Below are positions 53,497-63,027 of a stretch of DNA of 64,000 bases, in pieces. The stretch is taken from assembly GCF_001428255.1 (NCBI RefSeq), contig NZ_LMRW01000012.1, positions 174,027-238,026 of the forward strand, in the 5' to 3' direction. Every line of letters starts with the position of its first letter. Position 1 is the first letter of the stretch. The notes under the pieces were generated by a model. That model was not told the DNA's origin and did no database searches. It was given only the letters and a program-made list of their open reading frames with translations. Both the position numbers and the translations under genes were made by a program. Source of the DNA: Agromyces sp. Soil535 (lineage in GTDB: Bacteria; Actinomycetota; Actinomycetes; Actinomycetales; Microbacteriaceae).

Positions 53497-53814
53497 ATGG
53501 GAAATCCTGAATATCGTTCTGGAGTACCTGACGATTGGTTCGTCGATCCGGTAAGGCTGGGCGTTCCGGGAGTTCGGCAGGGGGCCGGCGACAATCCGCT
53601 GGCGTGGCAGAGCGACGCGCTGTGTGCGCAGACCGATCCGGAGGCGTTCTTCCCCGAGAAGGGCGGCTCCACGCGCGACGCGAAGAAGATCTGCGCGGGG
53701 TGCGAGGTGCGCGGGGAGTGCCTCGAGTACGCGCTCGCCAACGACGAGCGCTTCGGCATCTGGGGCGGACTCTCCGAGCGCGAGCGTCGCAAGCTGCGCA
53801 AGCGCGCGGTCTGA
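53497..53814 (+). CDS. whiB: WhiB-family [4Fe-4S] transcription factor (WhiB2/WhmD-like)
   Basis: A 105-aa WhiB protein. The iron-sulfur cysteines are C43, C66, C69 and C75 (C-x22-C-x2-C-x5-C), followed by the WhiB turn FGIWGGLSERERRKL and a basic end (RKRAV). The sequence around DPEAFFPEKGGSTRDAKKIC is closest to the WhiB2/WhmD group that controls septation. I place the start at ATG 53497, which has GGTGGGAG just upstream; ATG 53452 and TTG 53446 add 15-17 residues but sit on the predicted transcription start. The neighbours (GT2, DUF5719, DUF3499, manB) match the usual whiB2 locus. Confidence 0.93.
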   Translation: MGNPEYRSGVPDDWFVDPVRLGVPGVRQGAGDNPLAWQSDALCAQTDPEAFFPEKGGSTRDAKKICAGCEVRGECLEYALANDERFGIWGGLSERERRKLRKRAV

Positions 53815-53818
53815 GCAA

Positions 53819-53871
53819 CGTCCGGCGTGGCGGTGAACGTCGCGCCGGACGGTCCCGCCGTCGGCGGCGGG
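53819..53871. terminator. Two tandem hairpins after whiB
   Basis: CGTCCGGCG (53819-53827) pairs with CGCCGGACG (53843-53851), and CCCGCCG (53854-53860) with CGGCGGG (53865-53871) across a TCGG loop. They lie directly after whiB and end before the next promoter. A T-run is lacking. Confidence 0.5.
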
Positions 53872-53928
53872 AAAGGGTCGTTTCATGGCGCGCCCGGCCG
53901 CGTTCCGGATGCCGCGCCGGGGGCCGCT

Positions 53929-53934
53929 TAGGCT
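53929..53934 (+). promoter_or_regulatory. -10 box (leaderless)
   Basis: TAGGCT ends seven bases before the ATG at 53942. Confidence 0.55.
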
Positions 53935-53941
53935 GGCCCCG

Positions 53942-56900
53942 ATGTTCCCCAGAGTCACCGCCGTCCTCGTCGTTCGTCACGGCGGCGACCACCTCAGGCG
54001 CACCCTCGACGCGATCCGTGCGCAGGAGCGTACGCCCGATGCGCTCGTGGTCGTGCTCGCGCAGGCCGACGCCGAAGCCCGCGAGCAGTCCGCCGAGGCG
54101 GGCGCCACCCACGTCGTGCAGCTCGAGGAGCCGCTCTCGTTCGGCGAGGCGGTGCGGTCGGGGGAGCGGGTGCTCGGAGCGCCGGCCTCCGATGCCGACG
54201 CGCTCTGGCTCCTCGCCGAGGATGCCGCACCCGAACCCGACGCGCTCCAGGCCATGCTGGCGCTGCTCGAGACGGCGAAGTCCGTCGCCGTCGCCGGCCC
54301 GAAGCTCATGGAGTGGGACGAGCCGGATCGCATCGCGGGCCTCGGCCGCACGATCACCCGCCTCGGACGGAGCCTTCCGATCGTCGGCGACGAGCTCGAC
54401 CAGGGCCAGCACGACGGATTGAGCGACGTGCTCGGCCTGGATCCCGCCGCCATCCTCGTTCGGCACACCGTGTGGCAGGCGCTCGACGGGTTCGATCCCG
54501 CACTCCCGACCGCCGACGACGGACTCGACCTCGGCGTGCGCGCACGCCTCGCCGGGCACCGCGTGGCCGTCGTCCCCGAGGCGCGTGTGCGGTTCGCCGC
54601 CGCCGGCGTCGCCGGGCCGCCCGGGGGAGGCCGGAGCAGCACTCGGCGACGTCGCACGCGCGCAGCGCGAGCGGCCGCGCTGCACCGCAGGCTCGTGTAC
54701 GCGCCGGCGGCCGCGGTCCCGCTGCACTGGCTGAGCTTCCTCCCGCTCGCGATCGTGCGCTCGGTGCGGTTCCTGCTCGTGAAGCAGCCCGGCAGCATCC
54801 CGGGCGAGTTCGCCGCGGCCGTCACCACGATGTTCTCGGGAATGCGAGTGCCGCGAGCCCGCCGTGTGCTCGCGGCGGCGCGCACGGTCGGCTGGTCGGC
54901 GATCGCACCGCTGCGTATGCAGCCCGACGAACTGCGCCGGCGCCGCCAGGCCGCGGCCGAGGCGAGGCGCACCCGCGCGCGGGGACGCTCGAACGAGCTG
55001 CAGTTCGTCGCCACCGGCGGAGGGTGGGTGCTCCTGGCGACAGCCGCGGCATCCGTCGGCCTGTTCTCCTGGCTGATCGGATCTGGCGGCGTCGGCGGCG
55101 GGGGACTCCTGCCGTTGTCGGGGTTCGCCGAACTGTGGCGCAACGCCGCCTACGGTTGGCGCGACGTCAACATCGGCTTCGTCGGTGCGGCCGACCCGTT
55201 CAACGGCGTGCTCGCGGTGCTCGGCTCGCTCACCTTCTGGTCGCCGTCGTTCGCCGTGGTGCTGCTCTGGCTCGTCGCCATGCCGGCCGCGGCCGTCGGC
55301 GTCTGGTTCGCGGCCTCCCGCCTCACCGAGCGCGGCTCGTTGCGGGCCGTCGCCGCGCTCGTCTACGCTGTGGCCCCGCCCTTCCTGTCGGCGCTCGCCG
55401 AGGGACGACCGGGTGCGGTGCTCGCCCACGTGCTGCTCGGGTGGCTGGCGTTCGCGGTGTTCGGTGCCGCGACCTCCTGGGCCGCCGCCGCGACCGCCTC
55501 GCTGCTCTTCGCCGCCGTCATCGCGTCGGCGCCGAGCCTCGCGCCGGCGCTGCTGGTCGGCTGGATCGTCGCGATGGCCGTGAGCGGCCGTGCCGCGGTG
55601 CGGTTGGCGGGGTTGCCCGTCCCGGCGGCGGTGCTCGCGCTGCCGCTGATCGTGGAGCAGGTCGGGCGCGGCACGCCGCTCGGGCTGCTCGGCGACCCCG
55701 GCGTGCCGGTCGGCGGAGCCGTCCCGACGCCCTGGCAGCTGGCGCTCGGATTCCCCGAGGGTGGCTGGGGCGGATGGAGCGCACTCGTCGAGGCTGCGAT
55801 GTCGTCGGATCCGCGGATCGTCGCGACGCTCCTCGTCGCGCCGCTCGTGCTCGCCGCGCTCGCCGCGGTGTTCGCACCTCGCTGGAGTCGCGCCGTGCTG
55901 GCCCTCGGCACCGTGCTGCTCGGCTACGCGACGGCCGTCGCGGCGACCCACGTGTCGGTGGCGATCGTCGGTCCTGACGTGGTGGCGGTCTGGGCGGGGG
56001 CGGGCCTCAGCCTCGCGTGGCTCGGGCTCGTCCTCGCGTCGGTCGTCGCGCTCGATGCGCTCCGTCGCGGAGCCGCGGCCGCCGGTGCCGTCGTGGCGGT
56101 CGTGTCGCTCGTCGCGGTGCTCCCCGCCGCGATCGTGATCGCGACCGACGCGGTGCCTCTCGCGCCTGCCGGCGAACGGACCCTGCCCGCCTACGTCGTG
56201 GCACAGGCCGAGGGCGACCCGCGGGTCACGACGCTTCGCATGGAACCGGAGGCCGACGGCGGACTGCGGGCGACGCTCGAGCACGGCACCGGCCAGACGC
56301 TCGACGACCAGTCCACGCTCGCCCAGACCCAGACGGAGCTCCCGGACAGCCAGGTGGAACTCGCGACGATCGCAGGCAACCTCGCGTCCCGCAGCGGGTT
56401 CGACCCTGAGGCGGCCATGCGCGAGTTCGGTGTCTCGTTCGTGCTGCTCGCGCCGGCGGCCGACGACGGCCGGGCGGCGACGCAGACGGAGGCGCGGGCG
56501 CGAACGGCGCTCGACGGGAACGCCACCCTCGTCGCCGTCGGCGAGACCGACTTCGGTGAGCTGTGGCGGTTCGCCGCAGCCGAGCCGGATGCCGCTGCGG
56601 CGCAGATCCCCGACGGCGCGGGCGGCTGGGTGGCGGGCGTCATCACGACGATCCAGGTCATCGTGATCGGCGCGACCCTCCTCCTGTCGATCCCGACCGG
56701 CGCCGGACGTGAAGCCGACCGTCGGCCGCGCCGAACCGCGCGCCGACGTGATGCTGCCGTGCCCGCGGACGTCGCGGAGGGCACGGCCGCGGAGGCCGAT
56801 GCGTCGCCCGAGGACGCGGACGAGCGGGCGGAGGCCGATGCGTCGTCCGAGGACGCGGACGAGCGGGCGGGGGCCGATGCGCCGTCCGATGGCGCGGAAT

Positions 56901-56977
56901 CCACGGACGGCGTGGAAGCGCCCGCCCCGCCGAGAGCGCCGCGCCGAACGGAGGGAGACGACGATGCGCGTGAGTAG
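53942..56977 (+). CDS. Giant membrane GT2-family protein of the whiB locus
   Basis: A 1011-aa protein. Residues about 1-230 are a GT2-like domain (VTAVLVVRHGGDHLRRTLDA, VLGLDPAAILVRHTVWQAL, GFDPALPTADDGLDLGVRAR), in which the usual DxD is weak. The middle (about 250-700) has about a dozen hydrophobic segments; an extracellular stretch and a last helix near 880 follow, then a disordered acidic tail with two 13-aa repeats (EADAS-EDADERA). A leaderless TAGGCT promoter marks ATG 53942. Downstream DUF5719 overlaps by 14 bases. Actinobacteria keep this pair next to whiB2; a role in wall or surface glycan synthesis is inferred. Confidence 0.85.
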   Translation: MFPRVTAVLVVRHGGDHLRRTLDAIRAQERTPDALVVVLAQADAEAREQSAEAGATHVVQLEEPLSFGEAVRSGERVLGAPASDADALWLLAEDAAPEPDALQAMLALLETAKSVAVAGPKLMEWDEPDRIAGLGRTITRLGRSLPIVGDELDQGQHDGLSDVLGLDPAAILVRHTVWQALDGFDPALPTADDGLDLGVRARLAGHRVAVVPEARVRFAAAGVAGPPGGGRSSTRRRRTRAARAAALHRRLVYAPAAAVPLHWLSFLPLAIVRSVRFLLVKQPGSIPGEFAAAVTTMFSGMRVPRARRVLAAARTVGWSAIAPLRMQPDELRRRRQAAAEARRTRARGRSNELQFVATGGGWVLLATAAASVGLFSWLIGSGGVGGGGLLPLSGFAELWRNAAYGWRDVNIGFVGAADPFNGVLAVLGSLTFWSPSFAVVLLWLVAMPAAAVGVWFAASRLTERGSLRAVAALVYAVAPPFLSALAEGRPGAVLAHVLLGWLAFAVFGAATSWAAAATASLLFAAVIASAPSLAPALLVGWIVAMAVSGRAAVRLAGLPVPAAVLALPLIVEQVGRGTPLGLLGDPGVPVGGAVPTPWQLALGFPEGGWGGWSALVEAAMSSDPRIVATLLVAPLVLAALAAVFAPRWSRAVLALGTVLLGYATAVAATHVSVAIVGPDVVAVWAGAGLSLAWLGLVLASVVALDALRRGAAAAGAVVAVVSLVAVLPAAIVIATDAVPLAPAGERTLPAYVVAQAEGDPRVTTLRMEPEADGGLRATLEHGTGQTLDDQSTLAQTQTELPDSQVELATIAGNLASRSGFDPEAAMREFGVSFVLLAPAADDGRAATQTEARARTALDGNATLVAVGETDFGELWRFAAAEPDAAAAQIPDGAGGWVAGVITTIQVIVIGATLLLSIPTGAGREADRRPRRTARRRDAAVPADVAEGTAAEADASPEDADERAEADASSEDADERAGADAPSDGAESTDGVEAPAPPRAPRRTEGDDDARE
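56792..56869 (+). repeat. Tandem 39-base coding repeat
   Basis: Two adjacent 39-base units (56792-56830 and 56831-56869) differ at one base and encode EADA(S)(P/S)EDADERA. A degenerate third unit follows. They lie in the disordered tail of the giant GT2 protein. Confidence 0.85.
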
Positions 56978-58415
56978 TAAGCAGGCCATCCGTATCGGCG
57001 CCCGCAGCCTGGGCTTCGTCGCCGCGGCCGCGATCGCAGTGGGTTCCGTCGCCGTGGCCGCGCTGGTGCCGTGGACCGAGTACCGGGCCGAGGCGCCGTC
57101 GGTGGTCGTGCAGCCTGCGGAGAGCCGCCAGCAGCGTGTCTGTCCGGGCCCGCTGCTCGCGCTCGGCGAGGACGCTGCCGCGGCGACCACAGCCCCCTCC
57201 GTGGGATCCGCCGACATCGTGACCGCCGCCGAACCCCCCGACGCCGCCCTCGAGGAGATCCCCCTCGCCGCGCCGGGCAACCCGCGCGCTGGGGAGGACG
57301 GCACGCCCGTCGCCATCGCGGCCGAGCCCGGCGGGGTCGATGCGGGCATGCTCGCCGGCGCACAGTCGCAGGGCGTGTCGACCGAGACGCTGGCCGGATT
57401 CGCCGCCGCCGCGTGCGGCGAAGCGGTCGCCGAGGCGTGGCTCGTGGCCGGCGCGACCAGCCTCGGCCGGAGCGGCCTCGTGCTCCTGTCGAACCCGACC
57501 GCCGTCGCGGCGACCGTCGACGTGCGGGTCATCGGCGAGGCGGGCGCCGTCGAGGCGCCGTCCGCCCTCGGCATCATCGTGCCACCCGGCAGCCAGCGCG
57601 TGCTGTCCCTTGCAGGGCTCGCGCCCAACCTCCTCTCCCCGATCGTGCACGTCACCAGCACGGGCGGTGTCATCGCGGCCAGCCTCGAGCAGTCGGTGGT
57701 CGTCGGCCTGGCACCGGCCGGCATCGAGCTCACCGGCGCGACCGCGCCGCCGGCGACGAGCCAGGTCATCCCCGGGCTCGTCGTGCCGGAGGCCGGCGGC
57801 GTCGAGGCGACGGAGGACCACGTGGACGGAGACGACTTCCCGGCCGTGCGGTTGTTCGCACCCGGCGACGACCCGGTCGACGTGTCCATCGGGGTCGTAC
57901 CCGGGGCCGCCGGCGGCGGTGGCACGATCGAGGCCACCCTGGAGCCCGGGCGCGTGCAAGACGTGCCGCTCGGCTTCCTCGAGGCCGGCGTCTACACCAT
58001 CCGCATCGAAGCCGACGCCCCGGTCGTGGCTGCGGCGCGCGCCACGGTCGGCGGCACCGAGGGGCAGACGGATGCCGCGGCGCCGTCGGACCTCGCCTGG
58101 ACGGTGGCCACGGCGCCGCTTCTCGACGCCGCGGTGGTGGCGGTGCCTCCCGGGCCGTCGCCGACCCTGCAGCTCGTGAACCCGGGTGGTGCCGCGGCTG
58201 CGGTGACCGTGACCGAGGATGGAACGGAGCGCACCGTCAGCGTGCCCGCCGGGGGCGCGGCGTCCCTGCCGCTCGGCGGCGCGTCATCCGTGGTGCTCCG
58301 GGGAACCTCCGGGCTGCACGCGACGGTGTCGTTCGCCGGGTCCGACGAGCTTGCGTCGTTCGGCGTGCAGCCACCCGGCCCGCTGGACTCGCCGATCCGC
58401 GTCTACCCGCACTGA
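56964..58415 (+). CDS. DUF5719-family exported protein
   Basis: A 483-aa protein with one N-terminal hydrophobic segment (about 14-38; LGFVAAAAIAVGSVAVAALV) after a basic start, so anchored outside the membrane or secreted. The remainder is Gly/Ala/Val-rich with a beta-repeat appearance (VHVTSTGGVIAASLEQSVVV, LLSNPTAVAATVDVRVIG, LQLVNPGGAAAAVTV). Two cysteines flank the N-terminal region. This matches the actinobacterial DUF5719 family found after the giant GT2 gene. ATG 56964 has GGAGGGAG upstream and overlaps the previous gene by 14 bases. Function unknown. Confidence 0.83.
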   Translation: MRVSSKQAIRIGARSLGFVAAAAIAVGSVAVAALVPWTEYRAEAPSVVVQPAESRQQRVCPGPLLALGEDAAAATTAPSVGSADIVTAAEPPDAALEEIPLAAPGNPRAGEDGTPVAIAAEPGGVDAGMLAGAQSQGVSTETLAGFAAAACGEAVAEAWLVAGATSLGRSGLVLLSNPTAVAATVDVRVIGEAGAVEAPSALGIIVPPGSQRVLSLAGLAPNLLSPIVHVTSTGGVIAASLEQSVVVGLAPAGIELTGATAPPATSQVIPGLVVPEAGGVEATEDHVDGDDFPAVRLFAPGDDPVDVSIGVVPGAAGGGGTIEATLEPGRVQDVPLGFLEAGVYTIRIEADAPVVAAARATVGGTEGQTDAAAPSDLAWTVATAPLLDAAVVAVPPGPSPTLQLVNPGGAAAAVTVTEDGTERTVSVPAGGAASLPLGGASSVVLRGTSGLHATVSFAGSDELASFGVQPPGPLDSPIRVYPH

Positions 58416-58475
58416 GCGCCGGGCGCCGCGCCGTCCTGCGACCCTCGCGGGCCCCGGCCGGAGGTGCGGGGTACG

Positions 58476-58925
58476 TCAGAGGTGCCGGTACCGTCCGGGT
58501 GCGAGCTCCCACGGATCCTTGTCGAGGAGCTCGGCGACCGCACGGAACACGCAACTCTCGATGAGGAGCTTCTCATCTCGGTCCTCGCCCTCCTGGAGCC
58601 TGAGGAACCGCACGATCGGGAGCCGGTAGAACGTGATGCGCCGCTCGTCGTGCACGACCTTCCAGCGGTCGACATGGTCGCCGTGGATGGCCTCGGCCGG
58701 GCCCTGCGCCACCTCGAACACCACGCCCTCGAGCTCGGGCCACAGGCCGCGCAAGTATGCAGCGGTGGTGGCGATGGTGAAGTCGAACTCGTCGATCCGC
58801 GTGCGGATGGGCTCGAGGTGCGGCCCCGTCACGGCCGACCGCATGCCGCGGCCGTGCCGGTCCCGGGCGAGCCGCCTGGGTGAGCGAGGCGTGGCGACAC
58901 GACGAGATCGGGGCATACCCTCCAT
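58476..58925 (-). CDS. Metallopeptidase-family (Zincin_1-like) protein lacking the His of HExxH
   Basis: A 149-aa protein, by position and size the metallopeptidase-like neighbour of DUF3499 and manB in actinobacteria. A basic N-terminus (MPRSRRVATPRSPRRLARDR) precedes EFDFTIATTAAYLRGLWPEL, FEVAQGPAEAIHGDHVDRW, ITFYRLPIVRFLRLQEGED and a C-terminal helix KLLIESCVFRAVAELLDKDP. In relatives I recall, a His-Glu pair lies in that last helix; here it reads IE, so a zinc-binding HExxH is missing. The ATG at 58925 has GGAG six bases upstream. It may be a non-catalytic member. Confidence 0.7.
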   Translation of the reverse strand: MEGMPRSRRVATPRSPRRLARDRHGRGMRSAVTGPHLEPIRTRIDEFDFTIATTAAYLRGLWPELEGVVFEVAQGPAEAIHGDHVDRWKVVHDERRITFYRLPIVRFLRLQEGEDRDEKLLIESCVFRAVAELLDKDPWELAPGRYRHL

Positions 58926-58961
58926 CGTAATCTCCGCGCCGCTCGCTACTCTGGTGGAGCC

Positions 58962-59177
58962 ATGAGACGTTGCTCCCGAACCGCGTGCGCCGCCGAGGCG
59001 GTTGCGACACTCACGTTCGACTACGCCGACTCCATGGCCGTCCTCGGTCCGCTCTCGCTCACCCCCGAGCCGCACGGCTACGACCTCTGCAGCCGGCACG
59101 CTGAGCGCACCTCCGCCCCGGTCGGGTGGCAGGTCGTGCGGCACGTCTGGCTCGGTGAGGTAGGTTTCAAGGCATGA
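58962..59177 (+). CDS. DUF3499-family small zinc-ribbon-like protein
   Basis: A 71-aa protein matching the actinobacterial DUF3499 family by pattern: MRRCSRTACAAEAVATLTFD with C4 and C9, later YDLCSRHAERTSAPVGWQV with C43 and H46, which together could bind zinc. TACTCT (58947-58952) is a weak -10 candidate. The ATG of manB overlaps its stop (ATGA), so the two are translationally coupled, the usual arrangement. Function unknown. Confidence 0.88.
   Translation: MRRCSRTACAAEAVATLTFDYADSMAVLGPLSLTPEPHGYDLCSRHAERTSAPVGWQVVRHVWLGEVGFKA
59161..59166 (+). promoter_or_regulatory. Possible internal -10 box before manB
   Basis: TAGGTT ends seven bases before the manB ATG. It lies inside the end of DUF3499, so manB may have its own leaderless start besides coupling. 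Confidence 0.4.
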
Positions 59178-60607
59178 CTCCCGCTCCACCCTCCGAGGCT
59201 CGAGCGCGCCTCGACGCGATCGTGAAGGCCTACGACGTCCGCGGAATCGTGGGCGAGGGCCTCACGGAGCAGGCCGTCGAGGCGCTCGGCGCCGGGTTCG
59301 TCGACGAGGTCGGCGCCACCGGGGGTCGCGTCGTCGTCGGCCACGACATGCGCGACTCGTCGCCCGGCTTCGCGGCGGCATTCGCTCGCGGCGCCACGCG
59401 GCGCGGTGCCGACGTCGTGGCGATCGGCCTCTGCTCGACCGACGAGAGCTACTTCGCGTCGGGGTGGCTGAACGCGCCGGCCGCCATGTTCACCGCGAGC
59501 CACAATCCGGCCGCGTACAACGGCATCAAGTTCTCACGTGCGGGCGCGCAGGGCATCTCCCTCGACACCGGCCTCGCGGCGATCCGCGACCGTGCGGGCG
59601 ACTACCTCGAGCAGGGCATCGCGGATGCCGCGACGCCGGGTTCGGTCACGACCGCCGACGTGCTCGCCGACTACGCCGGCTACCTCCGCTCGCTCGTCGA
59701 CCTCGGCGGCATCCGACCCCTCAAGATCGTGGTCGACGCCGGCAACGGCATGGGCGGCCTCACGGTGCCGGCGGTGCTCGGCGAGGCGGCGAGGCTGCCG
59801 GCACTCCCGCTCGAGGTCGTGCCCCTCTACTTCGAGCTCGACGGCACGTTCCCGAATCACGAGGCGAACCCGCTCGAGCCCGCCAACCTCGTCGACCTCC
59901 AGCGCGCGGTCGTCGAGCACGGCGCAGACCTGGGTCTCGCCTTCGACGGCGACGCCGACCGCTGCTTCGTCGTCGACGAGCAGGGCGGTGCGGTCAACCC
60001 TTCGGCCGTCGCCGCGATCGTCGCCCTGCGCGAGATCGCACGCGTGCGTGCCGCCGGAGAAGACGACATCGCGGTCATCCACAACCTCATCACCTCACGG
60101 GTCGTGCCCGAGACCATCGAGGCGGCCGGCGCCACGCCGGTGCGTACAAGGGTCGGGCACTCGCTCATCAAGGACCGCATGAAGGAGACGGGTGCGGTGT
60201 TCGGCGGCGAGCACTCCGCCCACTACTACTTCCGCGACTTCTGGGGTGCCGACAACGGCATGCTCGCCGCGATGCACCTGCTCGCCGAGTTCGGTGCGCA
60301 GGATGCGCCGCTCTCCGAGGTCGCCGCCCGGTTCACCCCCTACGCGCTCTCCGGTGAGATCAACTCGACCGTCGACGACGTGCCGGCCGCGTACACGCGC
60401 ATCGTCGAGGCGTTCACGGGCCGCGCCGACTTCGACGAGTTCGATGGGCTGACCGTCATGGGCGTCACGGCCGAGAGCGAACCCTTCTGGTGGTTCAACG
60501 TGCGCCCGTCGAACACCGAGCCGCTGCTGCGGCTGAACGTCGAGGGCGCCGACGTCTCCACCATGACGGCGGTTCGCGACGAGGTGCTCGCCCTGATCCG
60601 GAGCTGA
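59174..60607 (+). CDS. manB: Phosphomannomutase/phosphoglucomutase
   Basis: A 477-aa alpha-D-phosphohexomutase converting mannose-6-phosphate to mannose-1-phosphate (and probably the glucose pair). The phosphoserine loop is [20 protein letters not shown], the metal loop [20 protein letters not shown], the sugar-binding loop [20 protein letters not shown], and the phosphate-binding loop [35 protein letters not shown] is the N-terminal signature. With manA it supplies the GDP-mannose needed by Gmd; the GDP-mannose pyrophosphorylase is not in the window. Confidence 0.95.
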   Translation: MTPAPPSEARARLDAIVKAYDVRGIVGEGLTEQAVEALGAGFVDEVGATGGRVVVGHDMRDSSPGFAAAFARGATRRGADVVAIGLCSTDESYFASGWLNAPAAMFTASHNPAAYNGIKFSRAGAQGISLDTGLAAIRDRAGDYLEQGIADAATPGSVTTADVLADYAGYLRSLVDLGGIRPLKIVVDAGNGMGGLTVPAVLGEAARLPALPLEVVPLYFELDGTFPNHEANPLEPANLVDLQRAVVEHGADLGLAFDGDADRCFVVDEQGGAVNPSAVAAIVALREIARVRAAGEDDIAVIHNLITSRVVPETIEAAGATPVRTRVGHSLIKDRMKETGAVFGGEHSAHYYFRDFWGADNGMLAAMHLLAEFGAQDAPLSEVAARFTPYALSGEINSTVDDVPAAYTRIVEAFTGRADFDEFDGLTVMGVTAESEPFWWFNVRPSNTEPLLRLNVEGADVSTMTAVRDEVLALIRS

Positions 60608-60638
60608 CCGGGCCGACGCGACGGCGTGCGAAGCCTGC

Positions 60639-60644
60639 CACAAT
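60639..60644 (+). promoter_or_regulatory. -10 box of ahcY (leaderless)
   Basis: CACAAT ends seven bases before the ahcY ATG; the spacer GGTGGGC equals that at 22573-22579. Confidence 0.5.
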
Positions 60645-60651
60645 GGTGGGC

Positions 60652-62127
<1,476 letters not shown>

Positions 62128-62134
62128 GCGGTCA

Positions 62135-62160
62135 CGGATGCCGCGAGCCCGCGGCATCCG
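62135..62160. terminator. Bidirectional terminator hairpin made of two GGATGCC motifs
   Basis: CGGATGCCGCG (62135-62145) pairs perfectly with CGCGGCATCCG (62150-62160) around an AGCC loop, between the convergent ends of ahcY and the RDD gene. Confidence 0.8.
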
Positions 62161-62167
62161 CTCGGCG

Positions 62168-63010
62168 TCACCGTTCGGGGAACCCCACCGGCGTCGCCTG
62201 GAGCACCGGGGCGAGCGATGCGACGCGCGCGTCCGCGAGCCGGAGCGCCGCGAGGTCGCGTTCGCGGCGGAGCGCCACGACCGCGGCCAGGAACCGCTCG
62301 GGCGCGGCGTCGGGCAGCGGCGACACGAAGGGCGCGACCTCGCCGGCGAGGGATGCCGCGACACGGGCCCGGCTCTCGGGCACGAGGTGCTCGACGTTGA
62401 CGAAGAACGACGCCACCCGGCGCGCGAGCGGGTCGGGCATTCGGGCGACGTCGGCGGTTGCGGCCCAGCCGACGAGTTCGGGCGGCACGCCGAACGCCGT
62501 GGACGGCAGTTGCGGCACCCGCTCGACCTGGGCATGGGTGCCGGCGAGGATGTCGCCGAGGCGCTTGGACGACGGGTTCAGGAAGCCGACGAGCACGGCG
62601 AGCCCGCCGAACGTGAGGTAGATCTCGACGACGCCGGTGAGCGCCCGGATGAACGCGTGCCGGAAGCCGATGGCGCCGCCGTCGTCGCGCACGACGCGCA
62701 GGCCCATGGCGAGCTTGCCGAGGGATCGTCCGCGCGAAGCGGTCTCGACCGCGGTCGGCAGCACCACGATGCCGCAGACGATGGTCGCGACGAGGATCGC
62801 GCGGAACGCCGCCTCGTCGGCGTCGAGCCCCGCGAGCGCGAGCAGCACCGCGACGATGAGCAGCACCGACACGAGCACGTCGATCGCGGCGCCGCCCGCC
62901 CGGATGAGGGCGCTGGCCGGTCGCACGTCGAGCGCGACCGCCTCGCCGGTGACGAGCCCCTCTTCGTCGAAGCGAGCGGCCCTGCTGCGGGCGTCGTTCG
63001 CGGGGGCCAT
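62168..63010 (-). CDS. RDD-family membrane protein
   Basis: A 280-aa protein with an RDD domain (about 30-165): the Arg in ASALIRAGGAAIDVLVSVLL, the first Asp in the same helix, and the loop GRSLGKLAMGLRVVRDDGGA. About four hydrophobic helices, then NPSSKRLGDILAGT, the RDD C-terminal signature. The second half (about 175-280) is a charged helical extension. RDD proteins are poorly known; some transport solutes. The ATG is only 17 bases from the divergent SpoIIM start, a pairing common in actinobacteria. Confidence 0.85.
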   Translation of the reverse strand: MAPANDARSRAARFDEEGLVTGEAVALDVRPASALIRAGGAAIDVLVSVLLIVAVLLALAGLDADEAAFRAILVATIVCGIVVLPTAVETASRGRSLGKLAMGLRVVRDDGGAIGFRHAFIRALTGVVEIYLTFGGLAVLVGFLNPSSKRLGDILAGTHAQVERVPQLPSTAFGVPPELVGWAATADVARMPDPLARRVASFFVNVEHLVPESRARVAASLAGEVAPFVSPLPDAAPERFLAAVVALRRERDLAALRLADARVASLAPVLQATPVGFPER

Positions 63011-63013
63011 GGC

Positions 63014-63019
63014 TAGTAT
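63014..63019 (+). promoter_or_regulatory. -10 box of the SpoIIM gene (leaderless)
   Basis: TAGTAT ends eight bases before the ATG at 63028. Confidence 0.5.
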
Positions 63020-63027
63020 TCAAGCAG

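Noticed and set aside
53450..57937. A 4.5-kb open frame on the minus strand
   Set aside because: It is exactly antisense to whiB, the giant GT2 gene and DUF5719, has low-complexity Arg/Gly/Ser/Ala composition and no recognisable domain. Such shadows arise from third-position G/C bias.
60602..60651. SAH riboswitch before ahcY
   Set aside because: Only 44 bases separate manB from ahcY, and the -10 box ends seven bases before the start, which leaves no room for a leader RNA.
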